Origin: Arcobacter iocasae
Lineage (GTDB): Bacteria; Campylobacterota; Campylobacteria; Campylobacterales; Arcobacteraceae
Direction of reading: 5' to 3'
NCBI RefSeq assembly: GCF_042214795.1
Contig: NZ_CP090177.1
Coordinates: forward strand, 3,094,279-3,158,278
Length of the DNA: 64,000 nucleotides
Below the pieces are notes generated by a model that had not been told where the DNA came from, made no database searches, and saw nothing but the letters and a program-made list of their open reading frames with translations. Position numbers and translations under genes: made by a program. Of the stretch, positions 1 through 7,901 are shown piece after piece. Each line of letters starts with the position of its first letter. Positions within the stretch are counted from its first letter, which is position 1.

Positions 1-1314
1 AATGTGAACATTATTAACTACTCCTTTTGATGTAACTTCCCAACCTACAATAGGATTTCTGTGATAAATTCCTTCAACGCCAACTTTTGATACTAATTTA
101 TCAATAGAGGGTTGAATATGTCCAGAATCATCAATTGCTCTACTTAATAAAACTTTCGGATTTCCATCCCAAGTTATGATATAAGAAAATCTTGTCCAAG
201 ATTTAGGCAATATCAATCCTTTAAAATGAGCTTCCACCCAATTTTTACCACCATCTAATGAGATATCAACAGTTTTTATTGTCCCTCTTCCTGACCATGC
301 AATACCAGTGATTTCTACTTTATCACCTATCTTTAAATCAGTCCAAGGAACCTCAGGACATGGAGAAGTTATTATTGAATTTACTTCCATTGGCCAGAAA
401 AATTCAATTGCCTTACCACTTGGTTGTAGCATTGTATATTTAGAAGTTTCTTCTTTTGAATGCCATGGTTTACTATCGAACTTAAGTCTTTTTAACCATT
501 TAACATTTAAATTACCTTCCCAACCAGGAACTAATAATCTTACGGGATAGCCTTGTTCTGGTCTTAAAGGTTCACCATTTTGTCCCCAAACAATCATTGC
601 ATCATCTAAAACTTTTTCAATAGGAATACTTCTTGCCATCTCAGAGTCATCACTTCCTTCAGCCAACATCCATTGTGCTTCAGGTTTTAAACCTAAATCT
701 TCTAAGATAACAGATAGTCTTACTCCTGTCCATTCGGCACTACTCATCATACCTTTTACAAATTGTAAATTATTAAATTGTGGTCCTCTCCATCCAGTAG
801 ATCCATTTGCAGGACACTCAATAAAATAAATTCTTGACTCACTTGGATATCTTTTTAATTGTTCTAAAGTTAAAACTAATGGTTTTTCAAGAAGACCATG
901 AAGCATAAGTCTATATTTATTTGGATCAACCTGTGCAATACCACTATGACTTCTACAGAAAAACAAACCATTTGGAGTGATTATTCCTTCTTGTTGATGT
1001 AGAGGAGACATAGAAACTGTTGCATATCTATCACCTGAAGATAATAGGTCATGAATCCTTCTAATATTATTGTGCTCATATGGTGAAGGTAACCCATAAA
1101 GATTTTTATCAAGCCTATCTCCTAACTTTGTCCCCCATTCTACTTGATTAACAATATTTACATCATCAGCTTTAAGTTTAACTGGAGCCAAAACATTAGC
1201 AGCAGCAATTGCACCAGCAGAATACACAGCAGTTTTTCTAAAAAAGTTTCTTCTACTTAATTTATCTTCATTAATAGTTGAATTTTTTTCTAAACTGTCA
1301 GTTTTAGTTGTCAT
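1..1314 (-). CDS. soxC: Sulfite dehydrogenase molybdopterin subunit SoxC, 3' end cut by window edge
   Basis: The reverse-strand frame from ATG at 1314 stays open to base 1 (438 codons, no stop seen), so the gene is nearly complete but partial. Residues 21-26 (RRNFFR, within LSRRNFFRKTA) form a twin-arginine signal, indicating folded export to the periplasm. The segment FIECPANGSTGW places a conserved Cys at about residue 167, the expected molybdenum ligand of the sulfite oxidase fold; the C-terminal half looks like the Mo-co dimerisation domain (GRGTIKTVDISLDGGKNW). SoxC works with a cytochrome SoxD in thiosulfate/sulfite oxidation, which would lie beyond the left edge. An AAGGAG site precedes the ATG. 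Other sulfite oxidase family members are possible, but length and motifs fit SoxC best. The divergent neighbour moeA makes the molybdenum cofactor it needs. Confidence 0.85.
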   Translation of the reverse strand, partial: MTTKTDSLEKNSTINEDKLSRRNFFRKTAVYSAGAIAAANVLAPVKLKADDVNIVNQVEWGTKLGDRLDKNLYGLPSPYEHNNIRRIHDLLSSGDRYATVSMSPLHQQEGIITPNGLFFCRSHSGIAQVDPNKYRLMLHGLLEKPLVLTLEQLKRYPSESRIYFIECPANGSTGWRGPQFNNLQFVKGMMSSAEWTGVRLSVILEDLGLKPEAQWMLAEGSDDSEMARSIPIEKVLDDAMIVWGQNGEPLRPEQGYPVRLLVPGWEGNLNVKWLKRLKFDSKPWHSKEETSKYTMLQPSGKAIEFFWPMEVNSIITSPCPEVPWTDLKIGDKVEITGIAWSGRGTIKTVDISLDGGKNWVEAHFKGLILPKSWTRFSYIITWDGNPKVLLSRAIDDSGHIQPSIDKLVSKVGVEGIYHRNPIVGWEVTSKGVVNNVHI

Positions 1315-1628
1315 TTATACTCCTTGGAATAATTATCAAATATAAATTATAATTATCTATAAACAAAATTATAAATAAAAATTATTTATCCTTATACTTA
1401 TTATAAACAATTGTTATATAACTTTTTATTATATAATAACTACCACATTATTGCTCATTTTTATAGCTAAGTCAATTATTTTTTAGTATTTTTGCCAAAT
1501 TAAGCCAAATGCTATGCTAATGCTATGTTAATACTAGGTTAATGTACAAAAACTACTATTTTCGAGCCTTCAAAGTTACTTTTTTTCTTCATTATGATAC
1601 TATTTCTACTTAAAATTTGGAGGTAAAA
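1315..1628. promoter_or_regulatory. Divergent soxC/moeA intergenic region
   Basis: This 314-bp AT-rich spacer holds no convincing ORF. It contains the ribosome binding site of soxC just left of 1330, a perfect palindrome AACAATTGTT at 1406-1415, two GCCAAAT copies at 1494-1500 and 1504-1510, the three-fold 11-bp repeat at 1511-1543, and a TATGAT element at 1594-1599 that could be the -10 of moeA. Both promoters must lie here. Confidence 0.6.
1511..1543 (+). promoter_or_regulatory. Three tandem 11-bp repeats upstream of moeA, candidate operator
   Basis: Units GCTATGCTAAT (1511-1521), GCTATGTTAAT (1522-1532) and ACTAGGTTAAT (1533-1543) are directly abutted. An 11-bp period places each unit on the same face of the helix, as for regulators that bind head-to-tail. 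They lie about 50 bp upstream of the TATGAT element at 1594-1599. The bound protein is unknown. Confidence 0.45.
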
Positions 1629-2849
1629 ATGAAAAATATAATAAATTATGAAGAGTCTTTAAACATATTAAATAATATTTTTTTGGAAGAAAAAATTAAG
1701 GAAAAACTTTTTTTAACAAACGCATTGGGAAGGATACTATCTGATGACATAATTGCAAACGAAAATTCACCTGCTTTTATAACATCTGGAATGGATGGAT
1801 ATGCTATTAAAAGTGAAGATCAAAAATTAAACACCATAAAAATAATAGATAAGAACCCAGCGGGAAGTGTTACTGAGTCAAAAGTTGAAAATGGCAGTTG
1901 CATAAAAACATTTACTGGTTCCTTAATGCCAGAAGGGGCAGATACATTAATACCAATAGAAAATGTTGAAGTAGTTGGTGATTGTATAAAAATAGTTCAA
2001 GAAGTTTCAAAAGGTTTTGCAGTAAGAGATATAGGTGAAAACTATAAAGAAAATGAAATTTTAATAAAAAAAGGAACTCAAATTGGCTTTGCTGAAATAG
2101 GTGTAATGGCTTCACTTAATATATCACAAGTAAGTGTATATTCTCAGGTTGTAGTAAGCATTGCAAGTACAGGAAGTGAAATACTTGATATTGGAGAAAT
2201 TCAAACTAATAAATCACAAATAAGAAGTTCAAACCATCTTACTGTTGAAGTTTTAGCAAAAAAAGCTGGTGCAAAAACTATTCAAATGGGAACAATAAAA
2301 GATGATATGGATTCAATTACCCAAATGATGAAAACTGCTTTAAATAACTCAGATATAGTTGTTACAACTGGTGGTGTATCAAAAGGTGATTATGACTTCG
2401 TGCAAGATGTTGTAAAAGAAAAACTTGGAGCTGAAGTTTTATTCCATGGAGTAACTATTAAACCAGGAGGTCCAATATTAATAGCTAAAAAAGAGAATAA
2501 ATTAATTATCTCCCTTCCAGGATTTGCATATAGTTCAACTGTATGTGCTATTTTGTATCTACTTCCTATGATTTATAAATATGAAGGTTCTAAAAAAGAA
2601 CTTCCTATAGTAAAAGCCAGAATAAACCAAGACTTTCCTGTAAAAATAAAAAAGACTGTGTTTACAGCTTGTAATGTAAAATATAAAAATGGTGAATATC
2701 ATATTGATTTTGAGGGAAAAAAACAAGGTACTAGTGCTATATTAACAAATCTTTTAGGTAGTCCTGCGTTACTTATACAAGATAAAGATAGTGATGACAT
2801 AAAAGCTGGTGATTTGGTTGATATATTATTATTAAATGAGTTGAACTAA
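1629..2849 (+). CDS. moeA: Molybdopterin molybdenumtransferase MoeA
   Basis: This 406-residue protein inserts molybdate into adenylated molybdopterin in the cytoplasm, the last step of Mo cofactor synthesis. Family features seen: SGMDGYAI near residue 50, FTGSLMPEGADTLIPIE, STGSEI at the start of the MoCF domain, TTGGVSKGDYDF and GVTIKPGGP, and a C-terminal domain IV of normal length. An in-frame TTG lies at 1617, but GGAGG at 1619-1623 sits correctly for the ATG at 1629, so that start is chosen. It diverges from soxC, a Mo enzyme, and its stop overlaps the next start by one base (TAATG). Confidence 0.93.
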   Translation: MKNIINYEESLNILNNIFLEEKIKEKLFLTNALGRILSDDIIANENSPAFITSGMDGYAIKSEDQKLNTIKIIDKNPAGSVTESKVENGSCIKTFTGSLMPEGADTLIPIENVEVVGDCIKIVQEVSKGFAVRDIGENYKENEILIKKGTQIGFAEIGVMASLNISQVSVYSQVVVSIASTGSEILDIGEIQTNKSQIRSSNHLTVEVLAKKAGAKTIQMGTIKDDMDSITQMMKTALNNSDIVVTTGGVSKGDYDFVQDVVKEKLGAEVLFHGVTIKPGGPILIAKKENKLIISLPGFAYSSTVCAILYLLPMIYKYEGSKKELPIVKARINQDFPVKIKKTVFTACNVKYKNGEYHIDFEGKKQGTSAILTNLLGSPALLIQDKDSDDIKAGDLVDILLLNELN

Positions 2850-3370
2850 TGTTTGAACACCTAATAATTATACTAATGGGGATAGTATTTTTAATAATAC
2901 TTCCTATCATGTCAACAATTAAATACTGGAACCACAAGCCATATATGAAATATGCACTTTCTTTAATATGGATATCATATATTGTTATAGCATATGAAGT
3001 TTTTTTCCCAAGAGAAAGTTATTATATTAAGAATCTAAATAAATTTTCAAATATAACATTTAGTAAAGAGATAAAAGTAATCAAAAAATACACTTCTTTT
3101 TTAAATATAGAAGGGGAATACTCTTCTTGTGCAATATTTGAAATAACAAATAAGGATAAAACACTTTTAACTAATCTAAAAGAAGATAAAGCAACTACTT
3201 TACCAACTATGAATAACAAGTGTTCTGATATCATAAACAAAGAGTTTAAAAGAGATGATTTAATAACTTTTAAATCAATTGATGAAAAAAACTATAGACA
3301 ATGGGGCTTTTTAGAAAAATCAAATAAAGTCTTTTTTTATTACAAATCATTTGGGATGACAAATAAATAA
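2849..3370 (+). CDS. Small membrane-anchored protein of unknown function
   Basis: The family of this 173-residue protein is not recognised. Residues about 4-24 and 36-52 are hydrophobic and look like two membrane helices with a short basic loop (KYWNHKPYMK). The remaining 120 residues are hydrophilic and Lys/Asn-rich, with two Cys (SSCAIF, NKCSDI), and are probably exposed on one face of the membrane. The ATG overlaps the moeA stop as TAATG, so it is probably translationally coupled to moeA, but nothing in the protein suggests a role in cofactor synthesis. Confidence 0.75.
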   Translation: MFEHLIIILMGIVFLIILPIMSTIKYWNHKPYMKYALSLIWISYIVIAYEVFFPRESYYIKNLNKFSNITFSKEIKVIKKYTSFLNIEGEYSSCAIFEITNKDKTLLTNLKEDKATTLPTMNNKCSDIINKEFKRDDLITFKSIDEKNYRQWGFLEKSNKVFFYYKSFGMTNK

Positions 3371-3386
3371 TATTATAGTAATATAT

Positions 3387-3418
3387 TGATACTTTTTTGA
3401 TACAAATAAAAAGTATCA
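3387..3418 (+). promoter_or_regulatory. TGATAC-N5-TGATAC direct repeat plus inverted half-site, candidate operator of the kinase-regulator operon
   Basis: TGATAC occurs at 3387-3392 and 3398-3403, 11 bp apart, and an inverted copy GTATCA at 3413-3418. Bases 3387-3397 and 3408-3418 also form a perfect 11-bp inverted repeat (TGATACTTTTT / AAAAAGTATCA). The same direct repeat precedes the diguanylate cyclase (7838) and the secretion operon (9667). Its position 48 bp before the kinase start suggests autoregulation by the regulator encoded at 6414-7103. No U-run follows, so a terminator is less likely. Confidence 0.6.
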
Positions 3419-3451
3419 TCATCTTATTAAACTAAAGAGAACTAATATAAT

Positions 3452-6421
3452 ATGAAAAACATTCTACTACTTTTTCTTTTTCTTTCTTTTGCATACTCAC
3501 AAGAATTGCAAAAAATAAAACTCCAACTACAATGGAAACACCAATTTGAATTTGCAGGTTTCTATGCAGCAAAACAGCAAGGTTATTATAAGAAATATGG
3601 TCTTGATGTAGAGTTTATTGAATTTAACTCAAAAATGAATATTGTCAATGAAGTACTTAAAGGTAACGCAGACTATGGACTTAGCTATTCAACTTTGATT
3701 GCAGATTATATGAAAGGTCAACCTATCGTATTTATAGCAAACTTTTTTAAGCAATCTCCTTTAGTCTTAGTTACACAAAAAAACATTCATACCCCTGCTG
3801 ATATGAAAGGGAAAAAAATAATGGGACTACTTGATGGTACCCATAAACAAATCATATTAACAATGTTAGATAAATTTAATGTTACAGAAAATGATTTTAT
3901 AAATATTACACGAAAATTTAGTATTAAAAGTTTTATCAATAAAGAAGTTGATGCACTAAGTATTTTTACAACCAATGAAATTTATACATTAGATAAATTA
4001 GGTATTCAATACAATATTTTAGATCCTGCAGTATTTGGAACAAAATTTTATGATTTAAATCTTTTTACTTCTAAAAGTGAGTTACAAAATAACCCTGATC
4101 GTGTTAAAAACTTTAGAAAAGCTTCTATTGAAGGTTGGGAATATGCTTTAAAACACAAAGAAGAGATTGCAGACCTTATTATGAAAAAATATAATACTCA
4201 AAATAAGACAAAAGAAGCCTTACTCTTTGAAGCAAATCAAATCGAATATTTAATGCTAACCAATGTTTATCCTATTGGAAGTATTGATTTAGAAAGAGTA
4301 GAAACTATTGCTGATAGTTTTAGTCAATCAATGTACATGCAAAAAGAATCAAGAGAAGAGTTAGAGGATTTTATATATAAAGCAAAAAAAAATACTCTAG
4401 AATTAACAACAAAACAAAAAGAGTATCTTCAACAAAAGAAAGTTTTAAAACTCTGTGTTGATCCAAATTGGATGCCTTTAGAAAAAATTGAAGAGGGAAG
4501 ACATATTGGACTAGCGGCTGACATTATTCAATTAATTTCTAAAAAAATCAATATACCCTTACAGCTCATAAAAACTAACAATTGGTCAGAAACTTTAGAT
4601 AAAGTAAAAAAAAGAGAGTGTGATATTTTGTCACTTGCCGCAAAAACTCCTTCAAGAAAAGAATATCTTGACTTTACTACACCTTATGTAAAAATACCTT
4701 TAGTTGTTGCAACAAAAACAGGAGTTCCTTTCTCAGACAATTTAAATAAACTTAAAGAAAAACCTTTAGGAGTAGTAAAAAACTATTCTATTTATGAATT
4801 ATTAAAAGCAAAATATCCAAATATTAACTTAGTTGAAGTTGGATCTGTAAAGGAAGGTTTAGACTTCATTGAACAAGAAAAGATTTTTGGATTATTAGAT
4901 AATTCAATAGTAATCAATGATACGATTCAAAGAGATTATTTACATAATAAAATTAGTATTACAGGACAATTCCCTGAAAGTTTTCATCTAAGTATTGCTT
5001 CAAGAAATGATGAACCTATTTTACACAATATTTTAGAAAAAGCTCTTCTATCAATTGACAGAAAAACAAAAGATCAAATAATAATAAAATGGACTAATCT
5101 TAAGTATCAAGTAAAAACAGATTACAGAATAATTGTACAATTAATATTTATAACTCTTGTATTAATTAGTATTTTTATATATTGGAATTTAAAACTTAAA
5201 GATGAGATAAAAAAGAAAGAAATGGCTAAAAAGAAATTACAAGATAGTGAAGAAAAATTTCGAACACTTTTCAATGTAGCCCCAGTACTTTTAAATGCAT
5301 TTGATGAAAAAGGAAAAGTAGTTTTATGGAATAAAGAGTGTGAAAAAGTTTTTGGTTGGAAAAAGGAAGATATAATAAAAGTTGAAAATCCATTATCTAT
5401 GTTTTATCCGAAAAAAGAAGATCAACAAAAAGTTTTAGATTCTTTAAAAGAAATACAATACAATATTTACCAAGAATGGCACCCTCAAACAAAAAATGGT
5501 GAAAATATTATTACTATGTGGGCGAATATCAAATTACCAAATAATGAAGTTATAAACTTAGGATATGATATTACAAAACAAAGAGCATATGAATACTCAT
5601 TAAACCAAAAAACAGAACAACTAGCTATTGCAAAAAAACAATTAGAAGAGTTAAATAATTCTCTTGAAGAAAAAATAGAACTTGAAATTGAAAAAAGCAC
5701 TAAACATCAAATGATATTAATGCACCAAAGTAAGTTAGCACAAATGGGAGAGATGATTGAAAATATCGCCCACCAATGGAGACAACCTCTAGCTCAAATT
5801 AATTCATCTGTACTTCTTATTGATGCTGTTTTATCAAAAAATAAATTTGAAGATAATACTATCGAGAATAAATTATTAGAAATAGAATCACTAACTTCTT
5901 ATATGTCTAAAACTATTGATGATTTTAAAAACTTCTTCAATCCAAATAAACAAAAGAGTATTTTTAAAATTGAAAGTGCTATTGAAAAAGCCTACGATGT
6001 AGTGAAAGGCTCTTTAAATATTCACCAAATAAAAATCACAAAGAATATTAACAAAGAATTGAAATGTAAAAGTTATATATATGAACTTCAACAAGTAATA
6101 TTGACTCTATTAAATAATGCAATAGATGCATTAGTTATTATGGATATAAGAACACCTGAAATAATTATAAGTGTTTATGAAAGCAATAATAATATTATAA
6201 TTACAATAGAAGATAATGCCTTAGGAATAAAGGAAGATTTATTAGAAAAGATTTTTGTGCCTTATTTTACCACAAAACATAAATCACAAGGTACAGGGTT
6301 AGGTTTATATATGGCTAAATTAATTATAGAAGATGGATTAAATGGAAAATTAAAAGTAGAAAATAAACAACATGGTGCATGTTTTATAATAGAAATTGAA
6401 AAAGGAATAGATAATGGGTGA
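3452..6421 (+). CDS. Sensor histidine kinase with NMT1-like and SBP_bac_3 periplasmic domains and PAS
   Basis: This 989-residue membrane kinase has a signal peptide (MKNILLLFLFLSFAYS), then an NMT1/THI5-like solute-binding domain (about 18-300; LQLQWKHQFEFAGFYAAKQQGYY), then a family-3 solute-binding domain (about 325-560; LCVDPNWMPLEK). One transmembrane helix (about 567-587), a PAS domain (about 605-710), a coiled coil and the kinase core follow. The H-box ENIAHQWRQPLAQ places the phosphorylated His at 774. The N-box (LNNAIDAL), G1 (EDNALGI) and GTGLGL are all intact. Two binding-protein domains suggest sensing of small solutes such as pyrimidine-like or amino-acid ligands, but the ligand cannot be read from sequence. 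The regulator gene overlaps its end by 8 bp. Confidence 0.9.
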   Translation: MKNILLLFLFLSFAYSQELQKIKLQLQWKHQFEFAGFYAAKQQGYYKKYGLDVEFIEFNSKMNIVNEVLKGNADYGLSYSTLIADYMKGQPIVFIANFFKQSPLVLVTQKNIHTPADMKGKKIMGLLDGTHKQIILTMLDKFNVTENDFINITRKFSIKSFINKEVDALSIFTTNEIYTLDKLGIQYNILDPAVFGTKFYDLNLFTSKSELQNNPDRVKNFRKASIEGWEYALKHKEEIADLIMKKYNTQNKTKEALLFEANQIEYLMLTNVYPIGSIDLERVETIADSFSQSMYMQKESREELEDFIYKAKKNTLELTTKQKEYLQQKKVLKLCVDPNWMPLEKIEEGRHIGLAADIIQLISKKINIPLQLIKTNNWSETLDKVKKRECDILSLAAKTPSRKEYLDFTTPYVKIPLVVATKTGVPFSDNLNKLKEKPLGVVKNYSIYELLKAKYPNINLVEVGSVKEGLDFIEQEKIFGLLDNSIVINDTIQRDYLHNKISITGQFPESFHLSIASRNDEPILHNILEKALLSIDRKTKDQIIIKWTNLKYQVKTDYRIIVQLIFITLVLISIFIYWNLKLKDEIKKKEMAKKKLQDSEEKFRTLFNVAPVLLNAFDEKGKVVLWNKECEKVFGWKKEDIIKVENPLSMFYPKKEDQQKVLDSLKEIQYNIYQEWHPQTKNGENIITMWANIKLPNNEVINLGYDITKQRAYEYSLNQKTEQLAIAKKQLEELNNSLEEKIELEIEKSTKHQMILMHQSKLAQMGEMIENIAHQWRQPLAQINSSVLLIDAVLSKNKFEDNTIENKLLEIESLTSYMSKTIDDFKNFFNPNKQKSIFKIESAIEKAYDVVKGSLNIHQIKITKNINKELKCKSYIYELQQVILTLLNNAIDALVIMDIRTPEIIISVYESNNNIIITIEDNALGIKEDLLEKIFVPYFTTKHKSQGTGLGLYMAKLIIEDGLNGKLKVENKQHGACFIIEIEKGIDNG

Positions 6422-7103
6422 AGAAATATATCCGTATAAAGTATTGTTTGTAGAAGATGAAGAAATTATAAGAGAAAACTATACAACATATTTAAAAATG
6501 CTTTTTAAAGAAGTATATGAAGCAAAAGATGGAGAAATAGCACTTAAACTTTACAAAGAAAAAAAACCAGATATTATAATTATAGATATCCACCTACCTA
6601 AATTAAATGGTATAGAACTACTTAAAAAAATTAGAGAAAATGACCATTCAACAAAAGCTATTATGCTAACAGCACATACTGATAAAACATTTTTACTAGA
6701 TGCTGCATCATTGAAACTTACAAAATATCTTGTAAAACCAATTTCTAGAAAAGAGTTAAAAGATGCACTTAATGAGTCTATTGAAGAGTTAAATAATTAT
6801 GACATATTGCCAATAAAAAAAATAAAATTGAAAGATAACTATATCTGGAATACAGAACTTCAAGAATTAAAAAATAATAGTAAACTAATTGAACTTACAA
6901 GTAAAGAAAAAAAACTATTAACTATTTTACTCTCTCGTAAAGATAAAGTATTTTCTTATGATGAAATTTTCGATTACTTTTGGAGGGAAGAAGAATCCTT
7001 CACTCTAAACAGTTTAAAAAACTTAGTAAAAAGATTAAGAAAGAAATTGCCAGAAAATACTATTATAAATCAATTTAATGAAGGATATAAAATCAAGTTT
7101 TAG
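6414..7103 (+). CDS. OmpR/PhoB-family response regulator
   Basis: This 229-residue protein has an N-terminal receiver (FVEDEE acidic pair; Asp58 in IIIDIHLPKLNG; MLTAHT; Lys in LVKPIS) and a C-terminal winged-helix domain (about 135-229; ELTSKEKKLLTILLSRKDKVFSYDEIFDYFW, given here as the conserved start of that domain only by its key residues LTSKE and YDEIFDYFW). It overlaps the kinase gene by 8 bp, so the two are a coupled pair. OmpR-type proteins bind direct repeats spaced 11 bp apart; TGATAC-N5-TGATAC with this period precedes its own operon, the GGDEF gene at 7902 and the operon at 9727, making these its likely targets (inference). Confidence 0.9.
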   Translation: MGEEIYPYKVLFVEDEEIIRENYTTYLKMLFKEVYEAKDGEIALKLYKEKKPDIIIIDIHLPKLNGIELLKKIRENDHSTKAIMLTAHTDKTFLLDAASLKLTKYLVKPISRKELKDALNESIEELNNYDILPIKKIKLKDNYIWNTELQELKNNSKLIELTSKEKKLLTILLSRKDKVFSYDEIFDYFWREEESFTLNSLKNLVKRLRKKLPENTIINQFNEGYKIKF

Positions 7104-7737
7104 GAATTCGATACTTAACTAATATTACTATCCAAATATTTAAAGTTAACATAAATAAATTAGGGAGATATGAAAAAATACTTTCATTCCTAAATAAATA
7201 AGCTTGTATATTTATAGAAAAAGAGTTGAGAATTCTTGTAGTGAATAGCATAACTTCAATAATAAATAAAAAACAAGAAACCCTATCGAATAATGTAAAT
7301 TTTTCTGATGAATAGAACCAAAAAAGCCAAGAATAAATTGATGCAAAGAATATACACGAAGAAGAAAAAAGAATAAGTCTTGCTTCTATATTATAATCAA
7401 TATATGTAAATATGAAAAATCCTACAAAAATAATTAAAATAGGTATTATATATCTAATGTGAACCTGTGAATCTAAGTTTAATAAAGCTCTTATTGCAAT
7501 ATAAAGACTAATAGTTCCAGATATAAATAGAGTATTGGCAATAACAATAGATATAAAATCAGAAATTTTATTCCTTGAAATAACCAATAAAAATCCTATA
7601 AAATAGCAATTGGCAAAATAAGTTAGAAACTTAATAGTCCTATTATAAGGATTTTGTTTATATTTAATAAACATATAAATTGAAAGAAAAAAAAGCACAA
7701 ATGTATTTATAATAAAAACTATTTTTAAATCTAACAA
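7093..7737 (-). CDS. Orphan polytopic membrane protein
   Basis: This 214-residue, strongly hydrophobic protein has about seven predicted helices and almost no soluble part. Its opening (LDLKIVFIINTFVLFFLSIY, then basic residues) resembles the membrane sensor part of some Campylobacterota GGDEF proteins, but no output domain follows; it stops right after the last helix (VILVKYRIPKT). The start is a TTG with AGGAT upstream. It is convergent with the response regulator, overlapping its 3' end by 11 bp, and lies between that gene and a diguanylate cyclase. It could be a truncated sensor or a stand-alone membrane partner; function unknown. Confidence 0.6.
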   Translation of the reverse strand: MLDLKIVFIINTFVLFFLSIYMFIKYKQNPYNRTIKFLTYFANCYFIGFLLVISRNKISDFISIVIANTLFISGTISLYIAIRALLNLDSQVHIRYIIPILIIFVGFFIFTYIDYNIEARLILFSSSCIFFASIYSWLFWFYSSEKFTLFDRVSCFLFIIEVMLFTTRILNSFSINIQAYLFRNESIFSYLPNLFMLTLNIWIVILVKYRIPKT

Positions 7738-7837
7738 AAAGAATCCTACCGTTTAAAATTTTATAAAGATTTATATTTTATCTAAACTAAATAAAAAAAG
7801 GAAAGGATTAATCATAAGATTACAAAATCCAAAATTA

Positions 7838-7854
7838 TGATACTACCTTGATAC
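7838..7854 (+). promoter_or_regulatory. TGATAC-N5-TGATAC direct repeat before the diguanylate cyclase gene
   Basis: TGATAC at 7838-7843 and 7849-7854 are 11 bp apart (TGATACTACCTTGATAC). The spacer bases differ from those of the other two copies, so the hexamers are what is conserved. An AT-rich stretch with TATTAT/TATCAA at about 7868-7876 could be the -10, which would put the repeat over the -35 region of the gene starting at 7902. Confidence 0.6.
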
Positions 7855-7901
7855 TTTTATTTATTACTATTATCAATAAATTATTTATTTAAGGAAGTCC
7901 C

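Noticed and set aside
1617..1628. TTG start for MoeA adding four residues
   Set aside because: GGAGG at 1619-1623 overlaps this start and is well placed for the ATG at 1629.
3388..3417. Rho-independent terminator after the small membrane protein gene
   Set aside because: The GATACTTTTT/AAAAAGTATC stem is AT-only apart from two pairs and lacks a following U-run; the direct repeat shared with two other promoters explains it better.
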